Positions 28,265-36,568 of a stretch of DNA of 64,000 bases are shown piece by piece (the stretch's first letter is position 1; every line of letters starts with the position of its first letter). The position numbers and the translations under genes are program-made. This DNA comes from Zobellia uliginosa (GTDB lineage Bacteria > Bacteroidota > Bacteroidia > Flavobacteriales > Flavobacteriaceae): NCBI RefSeq assembly GCF_900156625.1, contig NZ_FTOB01000001.1, forward strand, positions 248,001-312,000, read 5' to 3'. The notes beneath the pieces are model-generated. The model was given only the letters and a program-made list of their open reading frames with translations, was not told where the DNA came from and did not search any database.

Positions 28265-28975
28265 CTAGGCTGCTACGGGAAATGCAGGAGGACCCCTTAA
28301 ATAAGAAGAAAGCGCGTGATCGTTGGTATATAGCAACACCGCACCCTTAAAGGTCCGGTCAGTATAAACAAGCAAATGGTTTAAAATAAAGTCTACAAGA
28401 ACTGCGTCTTCAGAACTATAGGCAAACTGAAGCAGTTGACGAACAGTATCAATATCAGAAAGTTCCTCAAGACAATGGGTTTGCGCCCCTTTCGAAAAAG
28501 AGCCGCCCAGCATTGTCTTCAACAAATCCGATTGCAACCAAGGTAGGGCCTTGAATTCATCAAGCTTGAAAAATTCGCGGTGCATTCCCAGCAAATAGAC
28601 CCCTCCATCAGACGAAGGTCCCACAAGCAAATCGTTTTGCTGCATTTGACCAATGGCTTCACCAAGTATATCGGAGGTTAAATCGGGGGTATCGTTTCCT
28701 ATGGATATGACTTTGTCGTAGCCTTGGTCAAAAAGTTCTTGAAAGGCATTGGCATAGCGCTCGCCAAAACTTCGTCCTTTTTGTTGATGCTCATCCACCA
28801 CAACCACGTCGGCGCCAGTTCGGCTAGCCGTAGTCTTGGTAAGCTCGATAAGCATATCAAAAAAACTTTCGGTGGTCTTTTTGCCCCTTTTGCCAAAAAG
28901 CGTTTTACGCTCCGCTTCCCGACGTGCGGAAAGAGAGAAAATCAATATGGCGGTATTCGTGTTGGCTTGCCCCAT
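28265..28975 (-). CDS. DUF2064 (GT-A-like) protein
   Basis: A 236-residue protein of the DUF2064/TIGR04282 family, described as GT-A-fold transferases. The metal/nucleotide motifs SIGNDTPDLT (91-100) and GPSSDGGVYLLGM (119-131) are present. The usual N-terminal FAKAPxPGxVKTRL motif is replaced by FSLSARREAERKTLFG, so the donor site may be altered, and about 50 residues after the core end in GPPAFPVAA. It lies directly upstream of susC. Related proteins occur with radical-SAM genes (arsenosugar-type clusters), but none is present here. Confidence 0.75.
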   Translation of the reverse strand: MGQANTNTAILIFSLSARREAERKTLFGKRGKKTTESFFDMLIELTKTTASRTGADVVVVDEHQQKGRSFGERYANAFQELFDQGYDKVISIGNDTPDLTSDILGEAIGQMQQNDLLVGPSSDGGVYLLGMHREFFKLDEFKALPWLQSDLLKTMLGGSFSKGAQTHCLEELSDIDTVRQLLQFAYSSEDAVLVDFILNHLLVYTDRTFKGAVLLYTNDHALSSYLRGPPAFPVAA

Positions 28976-29176
28976 TTGCGGAACTTGGTCGTAAAAGTTG
29001 AAGAATCTTACTTGAATTCGCCTGCAAGATAGTAAAGAAGTGATGATCCTTCTTTTCGGTATGTGTATTTTCTCACAAAATATAAGTTATGGAGTCCAAA
29101 ACACATCCATTCCTCCTTAAAAACCAAATTTTCGAACACCCCAAATGGCTTTTCACTCGGCAATCGGCATCAATTT

Positions 29177-29194
29177 TCCGACTAGGCGGTTTGT
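29177..29194. promoter_or_regulatory. Weak TetR-operator-like site
   Basis: TCCGACTAGGCGGTTTGT keeps the arrangement of the site at 13277 (13 of 18 bases identical), with arms around a 4-base spacer, but its own symmetry is imperfect. Confidence 0.3.
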
Positions 29195-29303
29195 AAACAA
29201 CTCGGTGAACGACCACATATTTAAAATTTTTTGCCTTTCATCGAAAAAAATGGTAAAACACCCCCCATTTCTCACATAGCCCTAATGCCGAAGGTTCTTT
29301 GTA

Positions 29304-29321
29304 TGAGACCAATCGGTCGGT
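29304..29321. promoter_or_regulatory. TetR-operator-like site before TetR gene
   Basis: TGAGACCAATCGGTCGGT contains the GACC-N4-GGTC core and one full GGTCGGT half-site. It is 20 bases upstream of the TetR ATG, a normal place for autoregulation. Confidence 0.5.
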
Positions 29322-29341
29322 TTAACCCAAATCTTAAAATT

Positions 29342-29959
29342 ATGACCAAGAGTTTAAAACGCATGGCTACCATGCAAAGAATGCAAGTAACAGGACTGGA
29401 GCTTTTTTACAGAAACGGTTATTACAACACTAGTATTGATGACATATTAAAAGAATTGTCACTATCGAAAGGAGCTTTCTATTATCATTTTGAATCAAAG
29501 GAAGACTTCTTTATTCAAATCATAGAAAACCTTTTGGTCAGAAAAATGTACAGTATGCTCATAGAACCTATCGAAGGGCATGAAAACACTCTGGACCTTA
29601 TTACGCAATGTTTTGAGGAAGCTTTGGAAACCGCTGTACATAACGAATTCGACTTTGGATTTGTACTGAGCAATTTTATCAGTGAATTCAACGGCAAGAA
29701 TGAAACCATAATGAAGCACTTGAACGATATCTTACGTATTTGGGAAGTGAACTTGGTATCGGCGGTACAACGCGGAAAATTCAATGGATATATAGATAGA
29801 CACGTAGACAGTGAAGGCGTTGCGGTGTACCTTATGAGCTCGTATATCGGTGTTAGGACCTTGATGGTGGAAACGGCCCCAAGTGCCCGCAAATATCGTT
29901 TTATGTCGCAATTACGCCAATACTTTAAATCATTGGAACCTAAAACGACTACAGTGTAA
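29342..29959 (+). CDS. TetR/AcrR family transcriptional regulator
   Basis: A 205-residue repressor. The N-terminal helix-turn-helix is typical: MQVTGLELFYRNGYYNTSIDDILKEL, SLSKGAFYYHFESKEDFF. The C-terminal ligand domain is all-helical with CFEEALETAV and YIDRHVDSEGVAVYLMSSYIGVRTL. ATG 29342 is chosen because the longer frame from 29231 runs through the putative operator. It is divergent from the DUF2064-SusCD-ABC block, which makes that block its likely target. Confidence 0.93.
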   Translation: MTKSLKRMATMQRMQVTGLELFYRNGYYNTSIDDILKELSLSKGAFYYHFESKEDFFIQIIENLLVRKMYSMLIEPIEGHENTLDLITQCFEEALETAVHNEFDFGFVLSNFISEFNGKNETIMKHLNDILRIWEVNLVSAVQRGKFNGYIDRHVDSEGVAVYLMSSYIGVRTLMVETAPSARKYRFMSQLRQYFKSLEPKTTTV

Positions 29960-29965
29960 AACGGT

Positions 29966-31015
29966 TCAGTCCCTATCTAAAATTTGTTTGAGTTTATCTA
30001 CAACGGTTTTGGGTAGTATAGTATGCATGGCCTTTTCGTATCCTTCCGGCATTTTATTACCATAGACCGATGTCGGAATCAGGGGATAAGTATTCCGATC
30101 GGAACATAGGGCGTTATCCAGATCTTGACCAAAGGGAGAAAAACCGGCGAACGGATGGGTAACCCCCCACAGCGTAACCACGGGAACGCCGTACATGGCA
30201 GCAAGGTGCGCATTACCGCTATCCATTGATAGCATGAGGTCTAAATTTGAAATCAGGGCGAGTTCTTCGCCAAAAGACAGTTTCCCGACCAAGTTCAAGC
30301 AGTTTTTGAACTTCTTCTTAAAGCCTTCAAGCGTTCGCTCTTGATCGGCCCCTCCTCCAAATAGAAAAATAGTATACTTTTCACTATCATTAAGTTCGGA
30401 AACGACTTCCTCCATTAATTCCAAGGGATAGGTTTTACCTTCAAATGCCGCAAAAGGGGCAATACCGATCCATTTTTTTGAATTTGTCCCGATCAGCCCC
30501 AAGGTTTTTTCGGATAAGCGCTGTTTAGACAACACCTGTTTTTTCGATACTTCAACGGGAAGTCCCAATTTCACGAATACATCGGTGTATCGCTGATGCG
30601 TGGACTTAAGCGGTTTAAAAAATTTTGGATTACCCGATGTCAGGGCCTTCTTTTCAGCCCGCCCTTTATCGATTTGTACAACGGGAATTCCCCCGAACTG
30701 AAAATACCTCTTCAAGACCTTACTCCGCAACACATTGTGCAAGTCGGCAACAGCATCGATTTTCAATTGAACGAGCTCTTTGTAGAGCTTCCAAAGTCCG
30801 AAGACCCCTTTATGCCTTCCCTTTACATCGGCCTCGTATACACTAAGGTTCGGTATGCCTTCGAACATCGGGGCAAAGAACTTTCGGGTAAGCACCGTCA
30901 CCTTCAGTTTGGGGTGCTGCCGGGTCAAGGCAATAAGCACAGGCACCGTCATGGCCACATCGCCCATGGCAGATAGCCGAATGACCAATATATGTCCCGG
31001 TTTATTTTTGACCAC
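29966..31015 (-). CDS. Glycosyltransferase family 9 (heptosyltransferase-like)
   Basis: A 349-residue GT-B enzyme. The N-terminus ILVIRLSAMGDVAMTVPV and the C-terminal donor-site region (MLSMDSGNAHLAAMYGVPVVTLWGVTHPFAGFSP) are hallmarks of GT9, enzymes that add heptose or related sugars to the inner lipopolysaccharide core. The start codon is GTG at 31015, inside the end of DUF4254 (14-base overlap). Its 3' end is 6 bases from the convergent TetR gene. Confidence 0.93.
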   Translation of the reverse strand: MVKNKPGHILVIRLSAMGDVAMTVPVLIALTRQHPKLKVTVLTRKFFAPMFEGIPNLSVYEADVKGRHKGVFGLWKLYKELVQLKIDAVADLHNVLRSKVLKRYFQFGGIPVVQIDKGRAEKKALTSGNPKFFKPLKSTHQRYTDVFVKLGLPVEVSKKQVLSKQRLSEKTLGLIGTNSKKWIGIAPFAAFEGKTYPLELMEEVVSELNDSEKYTIFLFGGGADQERTLEGFKKKFKNCLNLVGKLSFGEELALISNLDLMLSMDSGNAHLAAMYGVPVVTLWGVTHPFAGFSPFGQDLDNALCSDRNTYPLIPTSVYGNKMPEGYEKAMHTILPKTVVDKLKQILDRD

Positions 31016-31604
31016 GGAGGATAGGGTTCATCTCATCGTCATTGTACATCTTCATCTGCTTGTATACCTTCATATATTTATCCCCGGCCTCGATATCGGC
31101 CAACAATTGGTCGATTGCCGTAGAAAGGTCTTTACGCTGCTCGAGCAATATGTTCAGTTTTTGGGTACACTTTTCAATGTGTTCGGCGGAAGCATCGGTG
31201 CGGCCGGCCTCTTCTTGCATATGGTAAACTTTCAATGCCAAGATGGATAGACGATCTATGGCCCAAGCAGGACTTTCGGTGTTGATCCTTGCGCCCTCCT
31301 TCACCTCAACATCTTTGTACTTGTTAAGGAAGTAACTGTCTATAAATTCGACCAAGTCGGTTCGGTCTTGATTGCTCGCATCAATTTTTCTTTTTAGGAC
31401 CAAGGCATCGGCAGGAGCGATGTCAGGATCACGAATAATATCTTCGTAGTGCCATTGTACGGTATCTATCCAGTTCTTACGATAGAGCAGGTGTGCAATA
31501 TCATCTTTGGGATAAGGATTTTCGAAAGGTTGATAAACATCGTCTATGACGTGGTACTTTTGAATACTTTCTTCAAAAATTGAGTAGGCGAACTTACTGA
31601 ACAT
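31002..31604 (-). CDS. DUF4254 family protein
   Basis: A 200-residue, mostly helical, soluble protein. I recognise it as DUF4254 from its start (SIFEESIQKYHVIDDVYQPFENP) and central segment (HLLYRKNWIDTVQWHYEDIIRDPDI). The family is regularly found next to GT9 heptosyltransferase genes in Bacteroidota, as here, suggesting a role in lipopolysaccharide core assembly. The function is not known. Confidence 0.85.
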   Translation of the reverse strand: MFSKFAYSIFEESIQKYHVIDDVYQPFENPYPKDDIAHLLYRKNWIDTVQWHYEDIIRDPDIAPADALVLKRKIDASNQDRTDLVEFIDSYFLNKYKDVEVKEGARINTESPAWAIDRLSILALKVYHMQEEAGRTDASAEHIEKCTQKLNILLEQRKDLSTAIDQLLADIEAGDKYMKVYKQMKMYNDDEMNPILRGQK

Positions 31605-31639
31605 CTCTTTATAGCTTTAAAGGCAAAGTTATTCATAAA

Positions 31640-32578
31640 TTATTTGATGGCAATGCTCGTTGCCAATACCAGAAAAGGAATTATTACAGCGGCCATAAGT
31701 ACGATTTCGCGCATGTTCGCCTTTCTGAGCGACTCTACATATTTGGTCATGAACACTACGGAAGGAAAAAAGGTAATCATTACCGGATACACATTATCGG
31801 TCAACATAAATACGTTCAGCACAAGACCTATGACAAAGGAGAAAGCTATTAACCGCATAGTAACCACCTTGCCAAAGCCCGCCTTTCCCAGTTTTAAAAA
31901 AGCCAGTAGCCCCGCAACAAAGGTAGCCAAGGCGAAGAGCACCAATTTGGAACTATGCCCCCAGTAAGAAAAATAGTCTACATCAAAAGAGGCCTGAAAC
32001 GTGTAATGCTCCACAAAAAACTGTTGATTATTGGCCAGTACAAGTACGCATTCGGTTATCATAACTACCGTAAAAGCCCCGGCCAAGGGCACAAGCCAGT
32101 TCCTAATATTTTTCGGTTCATAAAAATAGATGGCGGCAAAAACAAGGATCATATACAACAAGGCCCAATCATAGAAGAGGCTGGCTGCCAGAATCCAAAT
32201 GGTGGCGTCAAAAATCTTAAACTTTATATTTTTCAAGGAACGCAAGCTAATAAGCCTACGTGTAGCCAGTAAAAGAAAGAAACTACAGAAGACCGCATTG
32301 GAATCGATCAAGGTCTCAGGAAAAATTACGACCAAAAGACCGTAGAAAAGTATCGCATAGGAGTTAAGGCCCGTAACCTTGTTTCGCTTTACTATAAAAT
32401 TGACAAGAAAAACACTGAAAAACAGTACCGCCAAAATAAAAACATGCCATATCAGGTCTAAGGGTTCGTAAGTTCTTTGAAAAAGATAGTAATGGGCGAA
32501 CCAATAGAATATGAAAAGAAACGAATAAACGATTATAAAATTTATTGGCTTTGTCTTACCAAAAATGATTGATATCAT
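31640..32578 (-). CDS. DUF6427 family membrane protein
   Basis: A 312-residue protein with about nine or ten hydrophobic segments, starting MISIIFGKTKPINFIIVYSF. I recognise it as flavobacterial DUF6427. No catalytic motif is visible. It lies 35 bases upstream of DUF4254 and likely shares its transcript, so a role in envelope sugar metabolism is possible but unproven. Confidence 0.75.
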   Translation of the reverse strand: MISIIFGKTKPINFIIVYSFLFIFYWFAHYYLFQRTYEPLDLIWHVFILAVLFFSVFLVNFIVKRNKVTGLNSYAILFYGLLVVIFPETLIDSNAVFCSFFLLLATRRLISLRSLKNIKFKIFDATIWILAASLFYDWALLYMILVFAAIYFYEPKNIRNWLVPLAGAFTVVMITECVLVLANNQQFFVEHYTFQASFDVDYFSYWGHSSKLVLFALATFVAGLLAFLKLGKAGFGKVVTMRLIAFSFVIGLVLNVFMLTDNVYPVMITFFPSVVFMTKYVESLRKANMREIVLMAAVIIPFLVLATSIAIK

Positions 32579-32741
32579 CTGAAAACTATCTATTTATAAA
32601 TGAGACGGCCTGAATATTGCCGGTACGGGCTTAACCTAAAACTTTCCGAAATACCTCTAAAACAAAGCTACGAATGACAGGCAAAAAAGGGAGCTGCCCG
32701 ATAGCAACGATTAAAATTTAGAAAGTTTCTCAGCTTTTTTA

Positions 32742-32749
32742 TACTTTTG
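32742..32749 (+). promoter_or_regulatory. -7 promoter element of DUF6341 gene
   Basis: TACTTTTG matches TAnnTTTG; TTTA 21 bp upstream may serve as -33 box. It is 20 bases before the ATG at 32770. Confidence 0.5.
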
Positions 32750-32769
32750 CACACGTAAATATAGCTAAG

Positions 32770-32991
32770 ATGACATCATTTTTTAAAGGAATAGAAGATT
32801 TGTTCGTAAACCACTTGTTTTGGCCACTTGATCAATTGCGTCACATGCACAGCTGGTGGGGCGCCAATACATTAAATTGGATCCTTATGGCCATTTGTTT
32901 TGCCGCATTTGTTTATTGGATGCTACAATTGAAACAATACAGTGACAATGATGAAGAAGACAAATCGATTTCTTCCCATTCATACCTATAG
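32770..32991 (+). CDS. Small membrane protein, DUF6341 family
   Basis: A 73-residue protein with one hydrophobic helix (about 37-56, WILMAICFAAFVYWMLQL) after an amphipathic aromatic start (FFKGIEDLFVNHLFWPLDQL) and an acidic tail. Small conserved proteins of this kind sit next to purD in Flavobacteriaceae, and I believe the family is DUF6341. It has its own promoter and a shared terminator with convergent purD. Function unknown. Confidence 0.75.
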   Translation: MTSFFKGIEDLFVNHLFWPLDQLRHMHSWWGANTLNWILMAICFAAFVYWMLQLKQYSDNDEEDKSISSHSYL

Positions 32992-33020
32992 ATCCTAATA
33001 CCTTAATAGCTTAGGACTTT

Positions 33021-33065
33021 AAAGACATTGGATTCTTTCTTAAAGATCGAACCCAATGTCTTTTC
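33021..33065. terminator. Bidirectional terminator between DUF6341 gene and purD
   Basis: Perfect 11-bp stem AAAGACATTGG / CCAATGTCTTT (33021-33031 and 33053-33063) with a 21-base loop, followed by TTTT on the plus strand. The right arm overlaps the last codons of purD. Confidence 0.6.
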
Positions 33066-34311
33066 TATAATTCATCTTATCGAACTTGATTTTTTCGATG
33101 TTCCTGTAGGATGTAGCCAAGGCTTCCTTAAAATCGTTTCCATAGGAAGTAATCGCCATTACCCTACCCCCGCTGGTAAGCACCTTGCCGTCTTTCAATT
33201 GTGTACCAGCATGAAAGACCAATGAATCCTCTACTCCTTCAAAGCCTTTGATCTCTATCCCCTTGGTATATGCTTCGGGATAACCGCCCGAAACCAACAT
33301 TACGGTCGATGCCGTACGCGGATCGAGCTCTAGATCTATTTCATTGAGCCTTCCTTGGGCCACGGCTTCCAAAACTTCAACCAAGTCATTTTTGATACGT
33401 GGGATTACGACCTCGGTCTCGGGATCGCCCATACGAACATTGTACTCGATAACCTTCGGATCCTCGCCCACCTTGATCAGACCGATAAAGATAAATCCCT
33501 TATACGGCAAATTATCCTTTTTAAGCCCCTCTACGGTCGGTTTTACGATTCGCTCGTGTATCTTGTCCATAAAGCTGTCATCTGCGAAAGGGACGGGGGA
33601 TATGGCCCCCATACCGCCTGTATTCAATCCGGTATCGCCTTCACCTATGCGTTTGTAGTCTTTGGCCGTGGGCAAAACCTTATACCCTTCCCCATCGGTC
33701 AAGACAAAGACGCTAAGTTCGATTCCCGATAAAAACTCTTCAATGACCACTGTAGTGCTCGCTGCGCCGAATTTAGCATCGACAAGCATGGTCTTTAGTT
33801 CTTTCTTGGCCTCTTCAATATCTTCGAGAATGACCACTCCCTTACCCGCTGCCAATCCATCTGCCTTTAGCACATATGGCGCTTGTAGGGTTTCGAGAAA
33901 ATCGTACCCTTGCTGTAAGGTTTCAGAAGTAAAGCTTTGGTAGGCCGCCGTAGGTATGTTATGGCGCATCATGAACTTTTTGGCGAACTCTTTACTGCCT
34001 TCAAGTTCGGCACCGGCCTTTTGCGGACCGATAACCGGTATATGCCGAATAGCGGCATCGTTTAAAAAGAAATCATGAACCCCGTTTACCAACGGGTCTT
34101 CGGGGCCGACCACGACCAAATCGATATCATTTTCCAAGACCGCTTCCTTAATGGCCTCAAAATCATTTACCCCAATTGGCAAATTGGTAGCGACCTCGCG
34201 TGTACCGGCGTTTCCGGGTGCGACAAAAAGATGGTTCAATTTGGAACTTTGGCTAAGCTTCCATGCCAAGGTGTGCTCTCGACCTCCGGCACCTAAAATA
34301 AGAATATTCAT
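33040..34311 (-). CDS. purD: Phosphoribosylamine-glycine ligase
   Basis: ATP-grasp enzyme making glycinamide ribonucleotide in purine synthesis. Its 423 residues hold the N-terminal MNILILGAGGREHTLAWKL, the APGNAG segment, ATP-grasp motifs YVLKADGLAAGKGVVI and EEFLSGIELSVFVLTDG, the metal-binding EYNVRMGDPETEVV and the C-terminal GGYP region. All are characteristic of PurD. It is flanked by unrelated envelope genes. Confidence 0.98.
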   Translation of the reverse strand: MNILILGAGGREHTLAWKLSQSSKLNHLFVAPGNAGTREVATNLPIGVNDFEAIKEAVLENDIDLVVVGPEDPLVNGVHDFFLNDAAIRHIPVIGPQKAGAELEGSKEFAKKFMMRHNIPTAAYQSFTSETLQQGYDFLETLQAPYVLKADGLAAGKGVVILEDIEEAKKELKTMLVDAKFGAASTTVVIEEFLSGIELSVFVLTDGEGYKVLPTAKDYKRIGEGDTGLNTGGMGAISPVPFADDSFMDKIHERIVKPTVEGLKKDNLPYKGFIFIGLIKVGEDPKVIEYNVRMGDPETEVVIPRIKNDLVEVLEAVAQGRLNEIDLELDPRTASTVMLVSGGYPEAYTKGIEIKGFEGVEDSLVFHAGTQLKDGKVLTSGGRVMAITSYGNDFKEALATSYRNIEKIKFDKMNYRKDIGFDL

Positions 34312-34326
34312 GTTCTAAGGTTTGCG

Positions 34327-34334
34327 CAAAAATA
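34327..34334 (-). promoter_or_regulatory. purD -7 promoter element
   Basis: Minus-strand TATTTTTG fits TAnnTTTG and lies 15 bases before the purD ATG. The -33 box is weak. Confidence 0.45.
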
Positions 34335-34430
34335 CGTTTTGAAGTGGAATTAGCACTAAAATGCACAAAATATTCATTTGTTGTGCCAGCTCTATAGAAC
34401 CTGGCAATGGCAGCCCTAGGAATAACCAGG

Positions 34431-35798
34431 TTAAACGCCCCTTGAAAACAGAACTGTGGTCACGGTTTTGAACAATATTCGAAAATCGAGTGTTATTGAT
34501 TTGTTCTTGATATAATACAGGTCGTACTCAAGCTTACGGATGGAGTCTTCAAGATTTTCCCCGTATTTATATTTTACTTGGGCCCATCCGGTAATTCCAG
34601 GTTTGATCAAGTGCCGTACCCCGTAGTAGGGTATCATTTCGTTCAATTGGTCAACAAATACCTTACGCTCGGGTCTCGGACCGATAAATTGCATATCGCC
34701 ATTGATAATGGAAATGATCTGTGGCAACTCGTCAATTCGGAACAACCTCAATATTTTACCAAAGGGGGTAATTCGCGCATCATTGGCCTTTGCCATGGCC
34801 GCACCACTTTTTTCGGCATCGACGACCATTGACCTGAACTTATATATCTTGAATTCCTTACCGTGCAAGCCGACCCGTTTTTGGGTGTAAAATAAGGGGC
34901 CCTTGTTGAAAAAAAGGTTTAAGAACCAAACTATGGGGATACAAAAAACACAAATGAATCCCACCACAATAGAGAGTATAAAATTTACACTGAAGGTAAA
35001 GATTCTACCCAGGTATCGTATTTTTCGGTTTCTAAGCTGCAATATTTCGTAAAAGCTATCATTTCGAGATCTAATGGGCAAGGCTTCGTAAGTATTCTCA
35101 TAGAACGAAGTAAACGTTACGACTTCCCTTCCGAGCAAAATAGCCCTTAAGAGCATTTTCTCCAGATCTTTGGGCAAGTCGTCATAGCTGCGGAGGTTTA
35201 TAATGTAGGCATCAATTTTATCGGCTGCCGAAATAAAGGATGGCTTCGTAAAGTAATTGGCGTCATCTAAGGGGTAGGTAAGTTTAACCTTGTAAAAGGT
35301 CTTCATCTCGTCCCCGTTGATTAATCCGATGTCGTCCTTTACCGTGCCCATAGCATGCCCGTCGTAGATATAAAGCACATTCTTAGTAACGGGAATCACG
35401 CTAAATATATTTCTAAAGAACAATCTCCAAAGACCGATTTCTATAGGGGTAAGTACCAAAAAATACAATAATGGCATTCGCCAAAAACTGACATCGTAAA
35501 CGATGACCAAGAAGAGGAAGACCGCCAAAACATATAATCCGCTTATATAGAGCGATTGTGAAAAAACCTTCTTGCGATTCGATACTTTCTCAAGATTATA
35601 AAATTCTAGAATATACGCTAATACCAAGTAACTAGTTATTCCGAATGAAAAAACAATTACTTTAATGCCCATTAGGATATACTTGGCATCAATAGCATTA
35701 TTGACAAGTACATTCAACGATGCCAAAATAATAATTAAGTCACCTACAAATAGTATAAACTTTCTTTCTACAGAATTTAAAATGGAAGGCCTAGGCAT
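34431..35798 (-). CDS. Polyprenyl-phosphate sugar-1-phosphate transferase (initiating sugar transferase)
   Basis: Starts repeat-unit assembly by moving a sugar-1-phosphate onto undecaprenyl phosphate. N-terminal half has four membrane helices and a CoA-binding-like domain; a fifth hydrophobic segment near residue 280 leads into the catalytic domain with KRVGLHGKEFKIYKFRSM, LRLFRIDELPQ, GDMQFIGPRPER and HLIKPGITGWAQV, as in WcaJ/WbaP-type enzymes. It is the last gene of the long polysaccharide operon. The sugar (Glc, Gal or an amino sugar) cannot be told from sequence. Confidence 0.95.
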   Translation of the reverse strand: MPRPSILNSVERKFILFVGDLIIILASLNVLVNNAIDAKYILMGIKVIVFSFGITSYLVLAYILEFYNLEKVSNRKKVFSQSLYISGLYVLAVFLFLVIVYDVSFWRMPLLYFLVLTPIEIGLWRLFFRNIFSVIPVTKNVLYIYDGHAMGTVKDDIGLINGDEMKTFYKVKLTYPLDDANYFTKPSFISAADKIDAYIINLRSYDDLPKDLEKMLLRAILLGREVVTFTSFYENTYEALPIRSRNDSFYEILQLRNRKIRYLGRIFTFSVNFILSIVVGFICVFCIPIVWFLNLFFNKGPLFYTQKRVGLHGKEFKIYKFRSMVVDAEKSGAAMAKANDARITPFGKILRLFRIDELPQIISIINGDMQFIGPRPERKVFVDQLNEMIPYYGVRHLIKPGITGWAQVKYKYGENLEDSIRKLEYDLYYIKNKSITLDFRILFKTVTTVLFSRGV

Positions 35799-35815
35799 TT
35801 CTTAATAATTTTGAA

Positions 35816-36556
35816 CTACCAAATGTAGCTTTTCAATTTTAAAATGATTGCGGAAACGGTATAAAATATAGATTGTAAGAGGGATAAGCCTTCTACTTCT
35901 CGGTAAATTCGCCATTCATATTTAATCAATTTAAACTTGTTGGAAGATATTGATTCATTGCCTATTCTGTAAGTAGATAATATCTTGTCTAAGCCATATG
36001 CGTCAGTTTTCTTCAATAATTTCAGCCAAAGTGCATAATCTTGGCGCTTACGAATCTCCGGCATATATTGTTTCCCAAAAAAATCTACATCATACATTGC
36101 GGTCAAACAGCCAATAGGGTTTTTGAATAAAGCAGAATGGTAGGTGGTTTTAGATTTTACATTTACAGGTTGATTCAGAGATTCACCCAATTCATTCATT
36201 TTGTCATAGGCCGTATACGTAAAATAATAATTGTTATCCTGCATAAAGGATACTTGCGTCTTTAACTTTTGGGGAAGCCAAGCATCATCACTGTCCAAAA
36301 AGGCTATATAACGCCCTTTGGCGGCTTCTATGGCCGTATTTCTTGCTATACCCGCACCACTATTACTCTCTAATTGCAAAAGACGAATTCGTGTGTCGTT
36401 TTTCGCATACTCAGATATTATTGCAATACTCTTATCTGTAGAACAGTCATCAACAAGAATATGCTCCCAATTACCGTAGGTTTGGGCGAGTACAGACTCA
36501 ATACAATGAGTAATATACTTTTCTGAGTTATAGACGGGTGTTATTATACTAACCAT
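35816..36556 (-). CDS. Family 2 glycosyltransferase
   Basis: A 246-residue GT-A enzyme with the GT2 start VSIITPVYNSEKYITHCIESVLAQTY, donor motif VDDCSTD and DxD-like FLDSDDAW. It belongs to the small bacterial GT2 group that adds one sugar of a repeat unit at the cytoplasmic face. It follows the propeller protein gene by 12 bases. Confidence 0.93.
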   Translation of the reverse strand: MVSIITPVYNSEKYITHCIESVLAQTYGNWEHILVDDCSTDKSIAIISEYAKNDTRIRLLQLESNSGAGIARNTAIEAAKGRYIAFLDSDDAWLPQKLKTQVSFMQDNNYYFTYTAYDKMNELGESLNQPVNVKSKTTYHSALFKNPIGCLTAMYDVDFFGKQYMPEIRKRQDYALWLKLLKKTDAYGLDKILSTYRIGNESISSNKFKLIKYEWRIYREVEGLSLLQSIFYTVSAIILKLKSYIW

Positions 36557-36568
36557 TAAAAAAATTAA

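Larger units (their letters stand above)
28976..29341. other. Divergent intergenic region between DUF2064 and TetR genes
   Basis: A 366-base gap with no protein-like frame. It contains two TetR-operator-like sites (29177-29194 and 29304-29321) and presumably the promoters of both flanking transcripts; neither has a clean TTTG/TAnnTTTG pair. Confidence 0.5.

Noticed and set aside
34384-34406. Imperfect hairpin TGCCAG / CTGGCA downstream of the sugar transferase
   Set aside because: Stem is only 6 bp before mismatches and no T-run follows on the minus strand, so I do not call a terminator.
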